Assembly (NCBI GenBank): GCA_009936695.1
Contig: JAACEA010000224.1
Location: 1 to 6,560 of the forward strand
DNA from: Planctomycetia bacterium
GTDB lineage: Bacteria > Planctomycetota > Phycisphaerae > Phycisphaerales > SM1A02
Direction of reading: 5' to 3'
DNA length: 6,560 nucleotides
Part shown: positions 1 through 5,808 of the stretch, piece after piece
Layout: each line of letters begins with the position of its first letter
Position numbering within the stretch: position 1 is the first letter of the stretch
Made by a program: the position numbers and the translations under genes
Notes under the pieces: generated by a model
Database searches by the model: none
Seen by the model: the letters and a program-made list of their open reading frames with translations, nothing else
Told to the model about the DNA's origin: nothing

Positions 1-2
1 AT

Positions 3-674
3 GCCGTTCACTTCCTCGAGTCGATCCGAGGCCGACGAAGCGTTCGCGAATTCAGTGATCGCCCCGTGTCGCAGGCGGTGATCGAGCATCTCATCGCATC
101 CGCCGGCTCGGCCCCGAGCGGCGCGAACAAGCAGCCCTGGCGATTCATCGCGGTGCAGGATCCGGCGCTCAAACGCGAGATCCGGGAAGCCGCCGAGGAG
201 GAGGAGCGGAAGCTCTACGACGGACGGGCGAACCCCGACTGGCTCGAGGACCTCGCGCCGCACGGGACGAATGCGCAGAAACCGTTCCTCGAGACCGCAC
301 CCTGGCTGGTGATCGTCTTCAAACAGGTTCGGAACACCGATCCGGAGCGGGGAAGCGAACAGGTCTACTACGTCAACGAGTCGGTCGGTATCGCGGTCGG
401 GATGTTTCTCGCCGCAGCGCAGTGCGCGGGGCTCGCCACCCTGACGCACACCCCGAGTCCGATGAAGTTCCTCGCCGGCATCCTCGGCCGTCCGGAACAC
501 GAGCGCCCGTTCATGGTGATTCCGGTCGGTCATCCCGCGGAGGGATCGACGCTCCCGGACATCCGGCGAAAATCGCTCGACGTGATCATGCGGGTGGATC
601 GGGATCGGAGCCCGAACGAGGACGACCCGGACCGCTCGTTGCCTTCGTCGATGCCGCCGACGACCGACGGATGA
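3..674 (+). CDS. Iodotyrosine deiodinase-like flavin nitroreductase (5' end missing)
   Basis: The frame is open to the left edge without a start, so the N-terminus lies outside the window; 223 residues are visible. The first residues read ESIRGRRSVREFSDRPV, the FMN-phosphate-binding start of the nitroreductase fold, followed by APSGANKQPW (FMN contact). Later come YYVNESVGIAVGMFLAA, THTPSPM and VIPVGHPAEG, then a PDIRRKSLDVIM ending that resembles the end of animal iodotyrosine deiodinase. By my recalled alignment, the three substrate-lid residues of that enzyme (human Glu157, Tyr161, Lys182) correspond to codons at 204, 216 and 279 with identical spacing. The active-site Thr before Pro (human Thr239) is at 450. 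The family reductively removes halogen from halotyrosines using FMN; the bacterial role is unclear. The last ~25 residues are a low-complexity tail lying over the opposite-strand gene. The nitroreductase fold is near certain; the deiodinase subfamily is likely, from memory rather than a search. Confidence 0.9.
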   Translation, partial: AVHFLESIRGRRSVREFSDRPVSQAVIEHLIASAGSAPSGANKQPWRFIAVQDPALKREIREAAEEEERKLYDGRANPDWLEDLAPHGTNAQKPFLETAPWLVIVFKQVRNTDPERGSEQVYYVNESVGIAVGMFLAAAQCAGLATLTHTPSPMKFLAGILGRPEHERPFMVIPVGHPAEGSTLPDIRRKSLDVIMRVDRDRSPNEDDPDRSLPSSMPPTTDG

Positions 675-1470
675 CCGCTTCCGCGATGCGTTGCAGTTGA
701 TCGCGTCGATATCCCTCGTCGTCGAGGAATCGGCACGATCCGGGATCGGCCTCCGAACCACCGCCGGCCCGTGCGGAAGCCGCGGACCGTCGGGAACCAT
801 CAGCCTTCGCCGGCATTCGGTAGCCCGGCCCGTACCCGAACCGGGTCAGTCGTCCGAGCGGGGTCGCGATCGGGGCGGTGGCGGCTCGCGATGACTCGGG
901 AGCTCCGGGGTCGACGCCGGGAGGCGGCGGCCCCTGTCCGAGATCGAGCGGATTCAACGGCAGGATCCGGCCGTGCCCGGGCTCGGCGCCCATCGGCACC
1001 CCACCGATCACGAACACGGTCGACGCGGGTATGTCCGGCAGCATCCCCTGCCGGGTCGAGACGTAGATCGACTGTGGAAAGGTGGCCACCAGCCCGCCGT
1101 CGGCTCGCATGAACCCACCACCGGGGCGGGAGAAGACCTGGCGGTATCCCGAAGGCATCTGCAGTCCGAATTCGACCGTCCTCAGTCCACCATCGAGCGG
1201 GCCCCGATCGGCCACCGCCTGATCGACCGGACGAAGGTCCACGGATCGAACGGGCTCGATCCCCACCTCCCGGACCGACAAGCCGCGCGCCCGCGCTTCC
1301 GACATCGATCCGAGATAGGTCGGTTCCGCGTCGTTGCCCCGGGTCGGTGGCGCGGCATCCGCGACGTCGGCCGATACGACCACCGACGCCACGAGGAGGG
1401 CCGTGGTCAGCACGCCGGGCGTCGGCGGAATGCACCGTCGAAGACGGTGCGATCGAGAAAGCGGCTTCAC
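586..1470 (-). CDS. Secreted protein of unknown function
   Basis: I do not recognise this family. From the GTG at 1470 the product is 294 residues. It begins with a basic stretch (KPLSRSHRLRR), then a hydrophobic core (VLTTALLVASVVVSA) and a likely signal peptidase site after ADVADA, so export across the inner membrane is probable. The mature part has a plausible folded segment (residues ~95-165, with GLQMPSGYRQVF and STVFVIGGVPMG). A Pro-rich linker with PPPPG at 181-185 follows, then a Gly/Ala/Arg-rich region and a short helical stretch near 250-270. The same frame also opens at a TTG at 1512, overlapping the birA stop by 10 bases. I prefer 1470 because it puts the signal peptide near the N-terminus, but neither start has a convincing ribosome-binding site. 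It lies directly after birA on the same strand and is probably cotranscribed with it. Its 3' end overlaps the convergent deiodinase-like gene by 89 bases. Confidence 0.7.
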   Translation of the reverse strand: MKPLSRSHRLRRCIPPTPGVLTTALLVASVVVSADVADAAPPTRGNDAEPTYLGSMSEARARGLSVREVGIEPVRSVDLRPVDQAVADRGPLDGGLRTVEFGLQMPSGYRQVFSRPGGGFMRADGGLVATFPQSIYVSTRQGMLPDIPASTVFVIGGVPMGAEPGHGRILPLNPLDLGQGPPPPGVDPGAPESSRAATAPIATPLGRLTRFGYGPGYRMPAKADGSRRSAASARAGGGSEADPGSCRFLDDEGYRRDQLQRIAEAVIRRSSAASTKATSGPGRPRSGSDPDPPA

Positions 1471-1502
1471 GCTCAGATCATCGGCCCGCCAGGCGGGTCG
1501 AC

Positions 1503-2309
1503 TCAAGCGCAATCATCCCGCTCGGGATCCCAGGACAGGATCCGGGTCGCCGCGGCTGGCCAGGCCTCCACCACCCCGTCGTCACCACGGACGCGAAGCG
1601 ATCCAGTCGGATCGAGTGATTCCAGGATCCCGCGATGCACCCGGTCCCCGCACTCGATCTCGACCCGGCGACCGGTCGGGAGATGATCCTCCACGAATCG
1701 TGTCGTCAACGTGGCTCGATCCGCATCGAGGGCCTCCGAGACCCGAGCCGGTAGCGTCTCGATCAGATCGATCCGTCGATATCCCGGACCGGCGCCCAGC
1801 TCCTCGAGTCCGATCGCCGAAAGTCCTTCCGGCCACGTCCGCGGGTGGACGTTGATGCCGACCCCGATCACCGCGACCTCGTCCGCGACTTCGACGAGGA
1901 TTCCACCGACCTTCGCACCCCGCCGTCGCTCGACGAGATCGTTCGGAAACTTGATGCCGACCCGACCACGTTCGGCGTCCGGGAGTGCCGCGCGAATCGC
2001 CTCAAGGGTCCCGATGGTCGAACCGAGGAGCAGCCGATCCACCGCCTCGGCCCTCGTGGCGAGGCTGATCGCCACGCCGGTTCCAAGATCCTCGATCCAG
2101 CGTTGTCCTCGTCGGCCGCGGCCACGCGTCTGACGCCCGGCCACCACCACGGCGCCAGGGCCTGAGGCACGGGCAAGGTCCTGGGTCGAATCACAGGTCG
2201 CGAGCACCCGGACGAGCGACGGATCGAATCGCGTGCCTCGACAGCCGGCCTCGATCCGGTCGGCCCAGTCCTCGAGTTCGACCGAGGGCGTTCGGTCGGG
2301 CGAGGTCAT
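1503..2309 (-). CDS. birA: Biotin--[acetyl-CoA-carboxylase] ligase
   Basis: This 268-residue enzyme activates biotin with ATP to biotinyl-AMP and attaches it to the lysine of biotin carboxyl carrier proteins in the cytoplasm. The catalytic signature GRGRRG is at residues 63-68, preceded by the STQ substrate motif at 41-43. KFPND at 120-124 corresponds to the usual KWPND, with Trp replaced by Phe. GGILVE (135-140) and GVGINV (149-154) follow, and residues ~212-251 form the small SH3-like C-terminal domain. There is no N-terminal winged-helix domain, so this is the enzyme-only class and not an autoregulating repressor like E. coli BirA. The ATG overlaps the nadC stop as ATGA, which indicates translational coupling in one operon. 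Family assignment is secure; the Phe substitution is conservative and should not imply loss of activity. Confidence 0.95.
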   Translation of the reverse strand: MTSPDRTPSVELEDWADRIEAGCRGTRFDPSLVRVLATCDSTQDLARASGPGAVVVAGRQTRGRGRRGQRWIEDLGTGVAISLATRAEAVDRLLLGSTIGTLEAIRAALPDAERGRVGIKFPNDLVERRRGAKVGGILVEVADEVAVIGVGINVHPRTWPEGLSAIGLEELGAGPGYRRIDLIETLPARVSEALDADRATLTTRFVEDHLPTGRRVEIECGDRVHRGILESLDPTGSLRVRGDDGVVEAWPAAATRILSWDPERDDCA

Positions 2310-3292
2310 TCGATGTCGAGCCCGAAATCGACCTGCACCGCGGAGTGGGTGATCGCGCCCACCGCGATCCGGTCGACGCCGGTCTCCGCGACTTCACGAA
2401 CCGAGTCGAGGGTGACTCCACCAGATGCTTCCAGAAGCAGGGCGCGACGACGTTGATTCCGTCGCTCGACCGCGGCACGCATGGTCTCGGGATCCATGTT
2501 GTCGAGCAGGACCACGTCCACGGTGCCCGAAGGAAGATCGAGAATCTCCTCGAACTGCTCGAGGCGGTCGACTTCGATCTCGATGAACCGGGGCCGCATC
2601 TGCTCCCGAGCCGCGGTGACCGCCGCTTCGATCGCCTCGCCGGAGTCCGAACCGATGCCCACCAGATGGTTGTCCTTCACGAGCACCGCGTCGTAGAGAC
2701 CGATTCGATGGAGCGTTCCACCGCCCGCTCGGACCGCGTACTTCTCGATGGTCCGGAGCCCGGGCGTGGTCTTTCGGGTGTCGACGATCGTGACGCCCGT
2801 TCCCGTCACCGCCTCGACGAACTCCCGCGTCGTGGTCGCGACGCCGGATGCACGCCCCAGCAGATTGAGCAGGGTTCGCTCGACGGGAAGCAGCGCCGCG
2901 AGCGGACCCCTGAACTCCATCACCCGGGTCCCCGCCTCCACGCGATCGCCGTCCACCGCGAGCGGCTCCGACTCGATGATCCCCGCCGCACGGGCCGCGA
3001 TCCGGCGCACGATCGGCAGGCCGCAGACCACCCCGTCCTGTCGGGCCCGGATCTCCGCTCTGACCTCGACGTCGGGCGCGATGAACGCCTCGGTGGTGAT
3101 GTCGCCGACGTCGCCGAAATCCTCGGACAGCCATCGCTCGATGGCCGCCTCGAGCGTCGGCTCGACCAGCCGCTCGAAGAGCTCCGCGAGCGAACATTCA
3201 CCGAAGGGTTCGAATCGACTTTTGGCTTCGGACACGGGTGTGGATTCCAGTGAGGATGAACAGCGACGCGGAAGCGTCCGACCGACGGGCAT
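2306..3292 (-). CDS. nadC: Nicotinate-nucleotide pyrophosphorylase (carboxylating)
   Basis: Quinolinate phosphoribosyltransferase converts quinolinate and PRPP to nicotinate mononucleotide, CO2 and pyrophosphate in de novo NAD synthesis. Numbered from the ATG at 3292, the N-terminal domain carries LSEDFGDVGDITTE (55-68). The barrel domain has RTLLNLLGRASG (139-150), TRKTTPGLR (172-180), KDNH (206-209), an acidic EIEVD strand (238-242), LLDN (262-265) and EASGG (288-292), ending ITHSAVQVDFGLDI. All are hallmark family positions, so the enzyme looks intact. At 328 residues it is longer than the usual ~280-300, and the first ~19 residues look unlike family sequence. The GTG at 3235 would give 309 residues and may be the true start; neither start has a good Shine-Dalgarno. 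It is first in the run nadC-birA-secreted protein and divergent from the HIT gene. Confidence 0.95.
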   Translation of the reverse strand: MPVGRTLPRRCSSSLESTPVSEAKSRFEPFGECSLAELFERLVEPTLEAAIERWLSEDFGDVGDITTEAFIAPDVEVRAEIRARQDGVVCGLPIVRRIAARAAGIIESEPLAVDGDRVEAGTRVMEFRGPLAALLPVERTLLNLLGRASGVATTTREFVEAVTGTGVTIVDTRKTTPGLRTIEKYAVRAGGGTLHRIGLYDAVLVKDNHLVGIGSDSGEAIEAAVTAAREQMRPRFIEIEVDRLEQFEEILDLPSGTVDVVLLDNMDPETMRAAVERRNQRRRALLLEASGGVTLDSVREVAETGVDRIAVGAITHSAVQVDFGLDIE

Positions 3293-3305
3293 CGTACGAT
3301 CGATG
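3290..3305. promoter_or_regulatory. Palindrome between nadC and the HIT gene (possible operator)
   Basis: The bases at 3291-3300, ATCGTACGAT, form a perfect 10-base palindrome. A second, nested symmetry pairs CATCG (3290-3294) with CGATG (3301-3305). The site lies between two divergent genes, and it covers the upstream ATG candidate of nadC at 3292. If nadC really starts at the GTG at 3235, the palindrome is wholly intergenic and well placed to bind a dimeric regulator. I know of no regulator that matches this sequence, and short palindromes of this GATC/CGAT-rich type are frequent in such genomes, so the regulatory role is a guess. Confidence 0.25.
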
Positions 3306-3343
3306 GGTCGACCTCACCTCGTTCCATCCGAACCTCGATTCAC

Positions 3344-3348
3344 GGGAG
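3344..3348 (+). promoter_or_regulatory. Ribosome-binding site fixing the HIT gene start
   Basis: GGGAG lies 9 bases before the ATG at 3358. The same frame is open from 3238, but those extra 40 residues do not resemble HIT proteins and they run into the 5' end of nadC. The site therefore decides for the ATG at 3358. Confidence 0.6.
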
Positions 3349-3357
3349 CCGACCGTC

Positions 3358-3765
3358 ATGACCGTCTTCGCCAAGATCCTCGCGGGCGAGATCCCCTGCC
3401 ACCGCGTCTACGAGGACGAACACGTGCTCGCGTTCCTCGACGTCGCGCCGTTGAGCCCCGGGCACGTGCTCTTGATTCCCAGGGAGGCCCGGCCGACCCT
3501 CGGTGAACTCTCCGACGAGGCGGGAGCGGCCCTCGGGAGGGTGCTTCCGCGGCTGTGCCGCGCCGTCTGCGCGGCGACCGGCGCCTCCGCCTACAACGTG
3601 CTCCAGAACAACGGTTCCGAGGCCCACCAGGCGGTGATGCACGTCCACTTCCACATCATCCCGCGGCTTGATGGCCAGGGCCTCGGCCTCGAATGGTCCA
3701 CGCTGGATCCTGGTGACGATGCGGCGCGGCTCGCCGAGACGATCTCCGCGGCCGTCGACCCCTGA
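3358..3765 (+). CDS. HIT family (HINT-like) nucleotide-binding protein
   Basis: This 135-residue cytoplasmic protein belongs to the histidine triad superfamily, whose HINT branch hydrolyses nucleoside phosphoramidates and acyl-nucleotides. It starts MTVFAKILAGEIPCHRVYED, matching the N-terminal F-x-KI-x-x-GEIP signature of the branch. It then has LAFLDVAPLSPGHVLLIP (residues 24-41), the QNNGSEAHQ stretch (83-91) and the triad HVHFH at 95-99, in which the middle His (97) would be the nucleophile. The length is typical for a single-domain HIT protein. It is alone on its strand: divergent from nadC, and convergent with the lipoprotein gene, whose stop codon lies 15 bases beyond its own. The natural substrate cannot be read from sequence. 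Family assignment is secure. Confidence 0.93.
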   Translation: MTVFAKILAGEIPCHRVYEDEHVLAFLDVAPLSPGHVLLIPREARPTLGELSDEAGAALGRVLPRLCRAVCAATGASAYNVLQNNGSEAHQAVMHVHFHIIPRLDGQGLGLEWSTLDPGDDAARLAETISAAVDP

Positions 3766-3780
3766 TCCCCGCACGGCGAC

Positions 3781-4668
3781 TCAGCCGCCGGTGAATCGGA
3801 GCATCCCCCATCGTTCCGGGACGTGCATGTTGATCTCCCACTGGGGCGTCCAGGTCCAGTTGTGTTCGGGGCGGCCTTCGACCTTCCGATACGCGCCCTC
3901 GTGAACCTCGAGATCCCACTGGACCCGGGAGAAATTGATCCGCCAGACGTCGCCGATCGATGGAACCGTCGCACGCAGATGTTCGGTGATCGGCGGGAGC
4001 GTCCACTCGGTGCCATCGGCGCGTCGGGTCGGAGGCTTGAGATCGGCGAACGGGATCGCGAGTTCCACGACCCAGCCCTCGTCCCGGTCCGAGGCGTCGT
4101 TGACGGTGCCCGAGGCGTGGATCGCGAACCGCATTCCAGATGCGTCCCACCCGTGCTCGGCCGGGCCGCCGAGCCGGTACGGCCGCTGGAGGAACAGATC
4201 GAAGATCGTCCCCAGCACGTTGATCTCGATCTCGTAGTACTCGTCCCCGTCTCCATCGGGATCGATGAAGACCTCGAAGTCGTTCTCGTGGAACACGATC
4301 ATGTCCCGACGGTCGTAGGTCGCCCAGAGATCGGGCTCCTCCATCTCGCAGCCGATGTAGAGATTCGAATCGTCCCACGCCATCTTCGATCGGGTGCGGT
4401 ACCTCGGATCGATCCGCGCCTCGCCTTCGATGTCGCGATAGTCGGCCGTCCAGGCCGCCGCCGCCCAGGCGCCGGATTCCAGATCGCCATCGAACGCCGG
4501 CGGCGCCTCGAGCCGCGGACAGTCGTAGACCAGAGGCGGGTGCAGGACCTCGACCGTCGGCTGGGCGACGGTGCCCCGAGCGACGCCCGTCTCGCAGCCG
4601 GCAAGTGACGCGAGGGCGGTGAGCACGAGTCCCGTCAACGGGATCAACCTGAATCGATGATGCTTCAT
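3781..4668 (-). CDS. Lipoprotein with family 9 carbohydrate-binding-like (DOMON-like) domain
   Basis: The ATG at 4668 gives 295 residues that begin MKHHRFRLIP, a hydrophobic stretch, and the lipobox L-A-G-C with Cys at residue 25, so the protein is predicted to be lipidated and membrane-anchored. The frame stays open upstream to 4761, but that extension would bury the signal peptide. The body resembles the family 9 carbohydrate-binding module of the DOMON-like superfamily. Features are PPAFDGDLESGAWAAA (57-72, the 'small imposed load' opening), SKMAWDDSNLYIGCEMEEPD (94-113), NDFEVFIDPDGDGDEYYEIEIN (129-150), a conserved GWVVELAIPF (198-207), and a Trp-rich end (WRINFSRVQWD, NWTWTPQWEINMH). 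Asp-rich residues 136-142 may bind Ca2+. Such proteins are common in polysaccharide-degrading and planctomycete genomes, usually without a catalytic domain; the ligand is unknown. No neighbour points to a particular glycan. Confidence 0.85.
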   Translation of the reverse strand: MKHHRFRLIPLTGLVLTALASLAGCETGVARGTVAQPTVEVLHPPLVYDCPRLEAPPAFDGDLESGAWAAAAWTADYRDIEGEARIDPRYRTRSKMAWDDSNLYIGCEMEEPDLWATYDRRDMIVFHENDFEVFIDPDGDGDEYYEIEINVLGTIFDLFLQRPYRLGGPAEHGWDASGMRFAIHASGTVNDASDRDEGWVVELAIPFADLKPPTRRADGTEWTLPPITEHLRATVPSIGDVWRINFSRVQWDLEVHEGAYRKVEGRPEHNWTWTPQWEINMHVPERWGMLRFTGG

Positions 4669-4941
4669 GACTGCACGGTAACCGCCGCGGATCCGACGAC
4701 ATCGGAGGAAAATTCCAAAGAGCAATCGAGACCGAATCCACTGGTGGCAAAGGACTTGCATCGCCTTCCAGTGCCAGCGTGGCGAATAAGAACACCCCTT
4801 CCGCTTGCGTCAGGCTGGATTTGGGGCATCTTGTGAGCGTGAGAGCCAATCGGCGTTTCGCGGAGAAGACCTTCGGGTCGACCTCGACGAAAGACGGTTG
4901 GTCGTGAGGAAAAAGGGAACATTTCGATTCGGTCCTGGTTC
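4669..4941. other. Non-coding stretch upstream of the lipoprotein gene
   Basis: This stretch is visibly less GC-rich than the flanking genes and has frequent stops in most frames. It should contain the promoter of the minus-strand lipoprotein gene, but I see no convincing -35/-10 pair or Shine-Dalgarno. A long minus-strand frame covers it (4665-5609) but lacks protein-like composition. A weak inverted repeat, CACTGG (4740-4745) with CCAGTG (4768-4773), has a 22-base gap and no obvious purpose. Confidence 0.5.
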
Positions 4942-5379
4942 GTGATCAGCTCCTGGGAGGAGCAGATCGTGGAAATCAGACCGAACTCCATCGCAAAGCG
5001 TTGCGACTGGAGTCCCGTTCCTGGCCCCCCACGACCCATCTCGTCTGGAAGACCTCGATTGAACCCGCTCCAGCCCGAACAATTCGATGCCCGGATGATT
5101 GACTCGCTCATCGAGCCCGAACCGATCGACTCGACGCTGCGACAGGTGGCTCGCCCATCGGCGGTCCTCGAGGCGCTCCGATCAGACACACGCATTCTGG
5201 ACGCGAAGTCGGTCCGATTCGTTCCCAGGCTCTCGGGCCTGCGGACCCTCGCCTCGCTCCCCGGCGGACTCGACCGACCCCGACCCGGCGGCCGGCGCCC
5301 GTTCGATCGCACCCACGGTGAACGCGACCTCGCCCGAACGCGGCAATTCCGCGTCGGCGCACGTCGCACCCAGGCCTGA
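4942..5379 (+). CDS. Doubtful small reading frame, possibly a gene remnant
   Basis: I do not recognise the product. The frame runs from a GTG at 4942, with other possible starts at TTG 5059 (GGAAGA six bases upstream) and ATG 5095. The most protein-like part is encoded by ~5059-5265: it has PEQFDARMIDSLIEPEPID, then an alternation of helical-looking hydrophobic and charged residues, with roughly three quarters G or C at third codon positions. The first ~40 residues and the last ~35 (Arg-rich, GGRRPFDRTHGERD) look poor. From ~5263 the next frame has higher third-position GC, so a frameshifted remnant is possible. In favour of a real transcript, an intrinsic-terminator candidate on the same strand begins 25 bases after the stop. 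Opposite-strand frames here also look superficially coding, so the call is weak. Confidence 0.3.
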   Translation: MISSWEEQIVEIRPNSIAKRCDWSPVPGPPRPISSGRPRLNPLQPEQFDARMIDSLIEPEPIDSTLRQVARPSAVLEALRSDTRILDAKSVRFVPRLSGLRTLASLPGGLDRPRPGGRRPFDRTHGERDLARTRQFRVGARRTQA

Positions 5380-5404
5380 CGCAGCCGCGTTCCACACCGA
5401 TGAC

Positions 5405-5440
5405 GCCCACCCGAGGATTCCTCCGGGTGTGCTTTTCGTT
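5405..5440 (+). terminator. Intrinsic terminator candidate
   Basis: CACCCGAGG (5408-5416) pairs with CCTCCGGGTG (5420-5429) around an ATT loop, with one bulged C; a further GC pair closes below a C/T mismatch. It is followed at once by TGCTTTTCGTTTG, a broken T-tract. The polarity is plus strand only, since no A-run precedes the stem. It would end a transcript through the 4942-5379 frame and insulate the sorting-signal gene downstream. Confidence 0.55.
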
Positions 5441-5627
5441 TGCCTGATCCGGTTCTTCGTGCGAGAACGCGGACTGTGTTGCGACCCCGCAAGGCTTCGG
5501 TGAAGTCGCGCGTCACCCCATTGAATCGACCACTGCAACCCGGAGAATGAGGGTCCACGAAGGCGTGTCTTCGCGGGTGGCTGGGCGTTCCAGCGAACGG
5601 AAAGGACACGCCCGGGGGGATATCACC

Positions 5628-5756
5628 GAATGCCTCGTCACGCGTCGCCTCGACGTGGCGAGGAAAGCGACGATGCTCGATCGAAAGGGAGTCGACCGAT
5701 CTGACCGGGCATCACGTCATCGAGGCATTCCCACTTTCGGCCGGTCCCTCCCGGCC
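5628..5756 (+). other. Potentially structured RNA leader upstream of the sorting-signal gene
   Basis: A 10-base perfect inverted repeat, GAATGCCTCG (5628-5637) with CGAGGCATTC (5721-5730), would close a ~100-base structure. Inside are CCTCG-ACGTGG-CGAGG (5648-5663), an overlapping alternative TCGCC/GGCGA (5645-5649 with 5657-5661), and GATCG/CGATC (5679-5683 with 5697-5701). A separate perfect 6-base stem GGCCGG/CCGGCC (5739-5756) follows. CCTCG occurs twice and CGAGG twice, so mutually exclusive pairings are possible. The element ends 52 bases before the next start codon. It matches no riboswitch class I know. High GC makes chance stems common; the 10-base repeat is the strongest part. Confidence 0.35.
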
Positions 5757-5793
5757 AAGGCTTCCATGCCAACGTTCCCGACTGATTCCAAAG

Positions 5794-5799
5794 AAGGAG
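5794..5799 (+). promoter_or_regulatory. Strong ribosome-binding site of the sorting-signal gene
   Basis: AAGGAG lies 9 bases before the ATG at 5809, in an A-rich unpaired-looking context. It is by far the best Shine-Dalgarno in the window, which suggests high translation of the exported protein, and it fixes the start. Confidence 0.8.
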
Positions 5800-5808
5800 A
5801 TTCCACCA

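Noticed and set aside
2345..3253. Plus-strand 302-residue frame opposite nadC.
   Set aside because: It is an antisense shadow of nadC, whose translation carries every family hallmark.
3238..3357. N-terminal extension of the HIT protein from 3238.
   Set aside because: The added residues do not resemble HIT proteins and overlap the 5' end of nadC, while a good ribosome-binding site precedes the ATG at 3358.
4740..4773. Inverted repeat CACTGG/CCAGTG upstream of the lipoprotein gene.
   Set aside because: It has only six paired bases with a 22-base gap, no T-tract and no clear relation to a promoter; chance is the simplest explanation.
5521..5549. TTGAAT and AGAATG with 17-base spacing as a sigma-70-like promoter for the sorting-signal gene.
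   Set aside because: The -10 match is poor, and the promoter consensus in this lineage is uncertain, so the match could easily be chance.
4665..5609. Long minus-strand open frame across the gene-poor stretch (314 residues).
   Set aside because: The translation is rich in Arg, Ser, Gly and Pro, lacks recognisable motifs, runs through both a low-GC stretch and a plus-strand terminator candidate, and abuts the lipoprotein start. It reads as a chance frame in GC-rich DNA.
5659..5690. CGAGGAAAGCGACG, slightly like the start of bacterial RNase P RNA (GAGGAAAGTCCGGGC).
   Set aside because: Similarity stops after GAGGAAAG, the following conserved bases are absent, and there is not enough room for an RNase P RNA before the gene at 5809.
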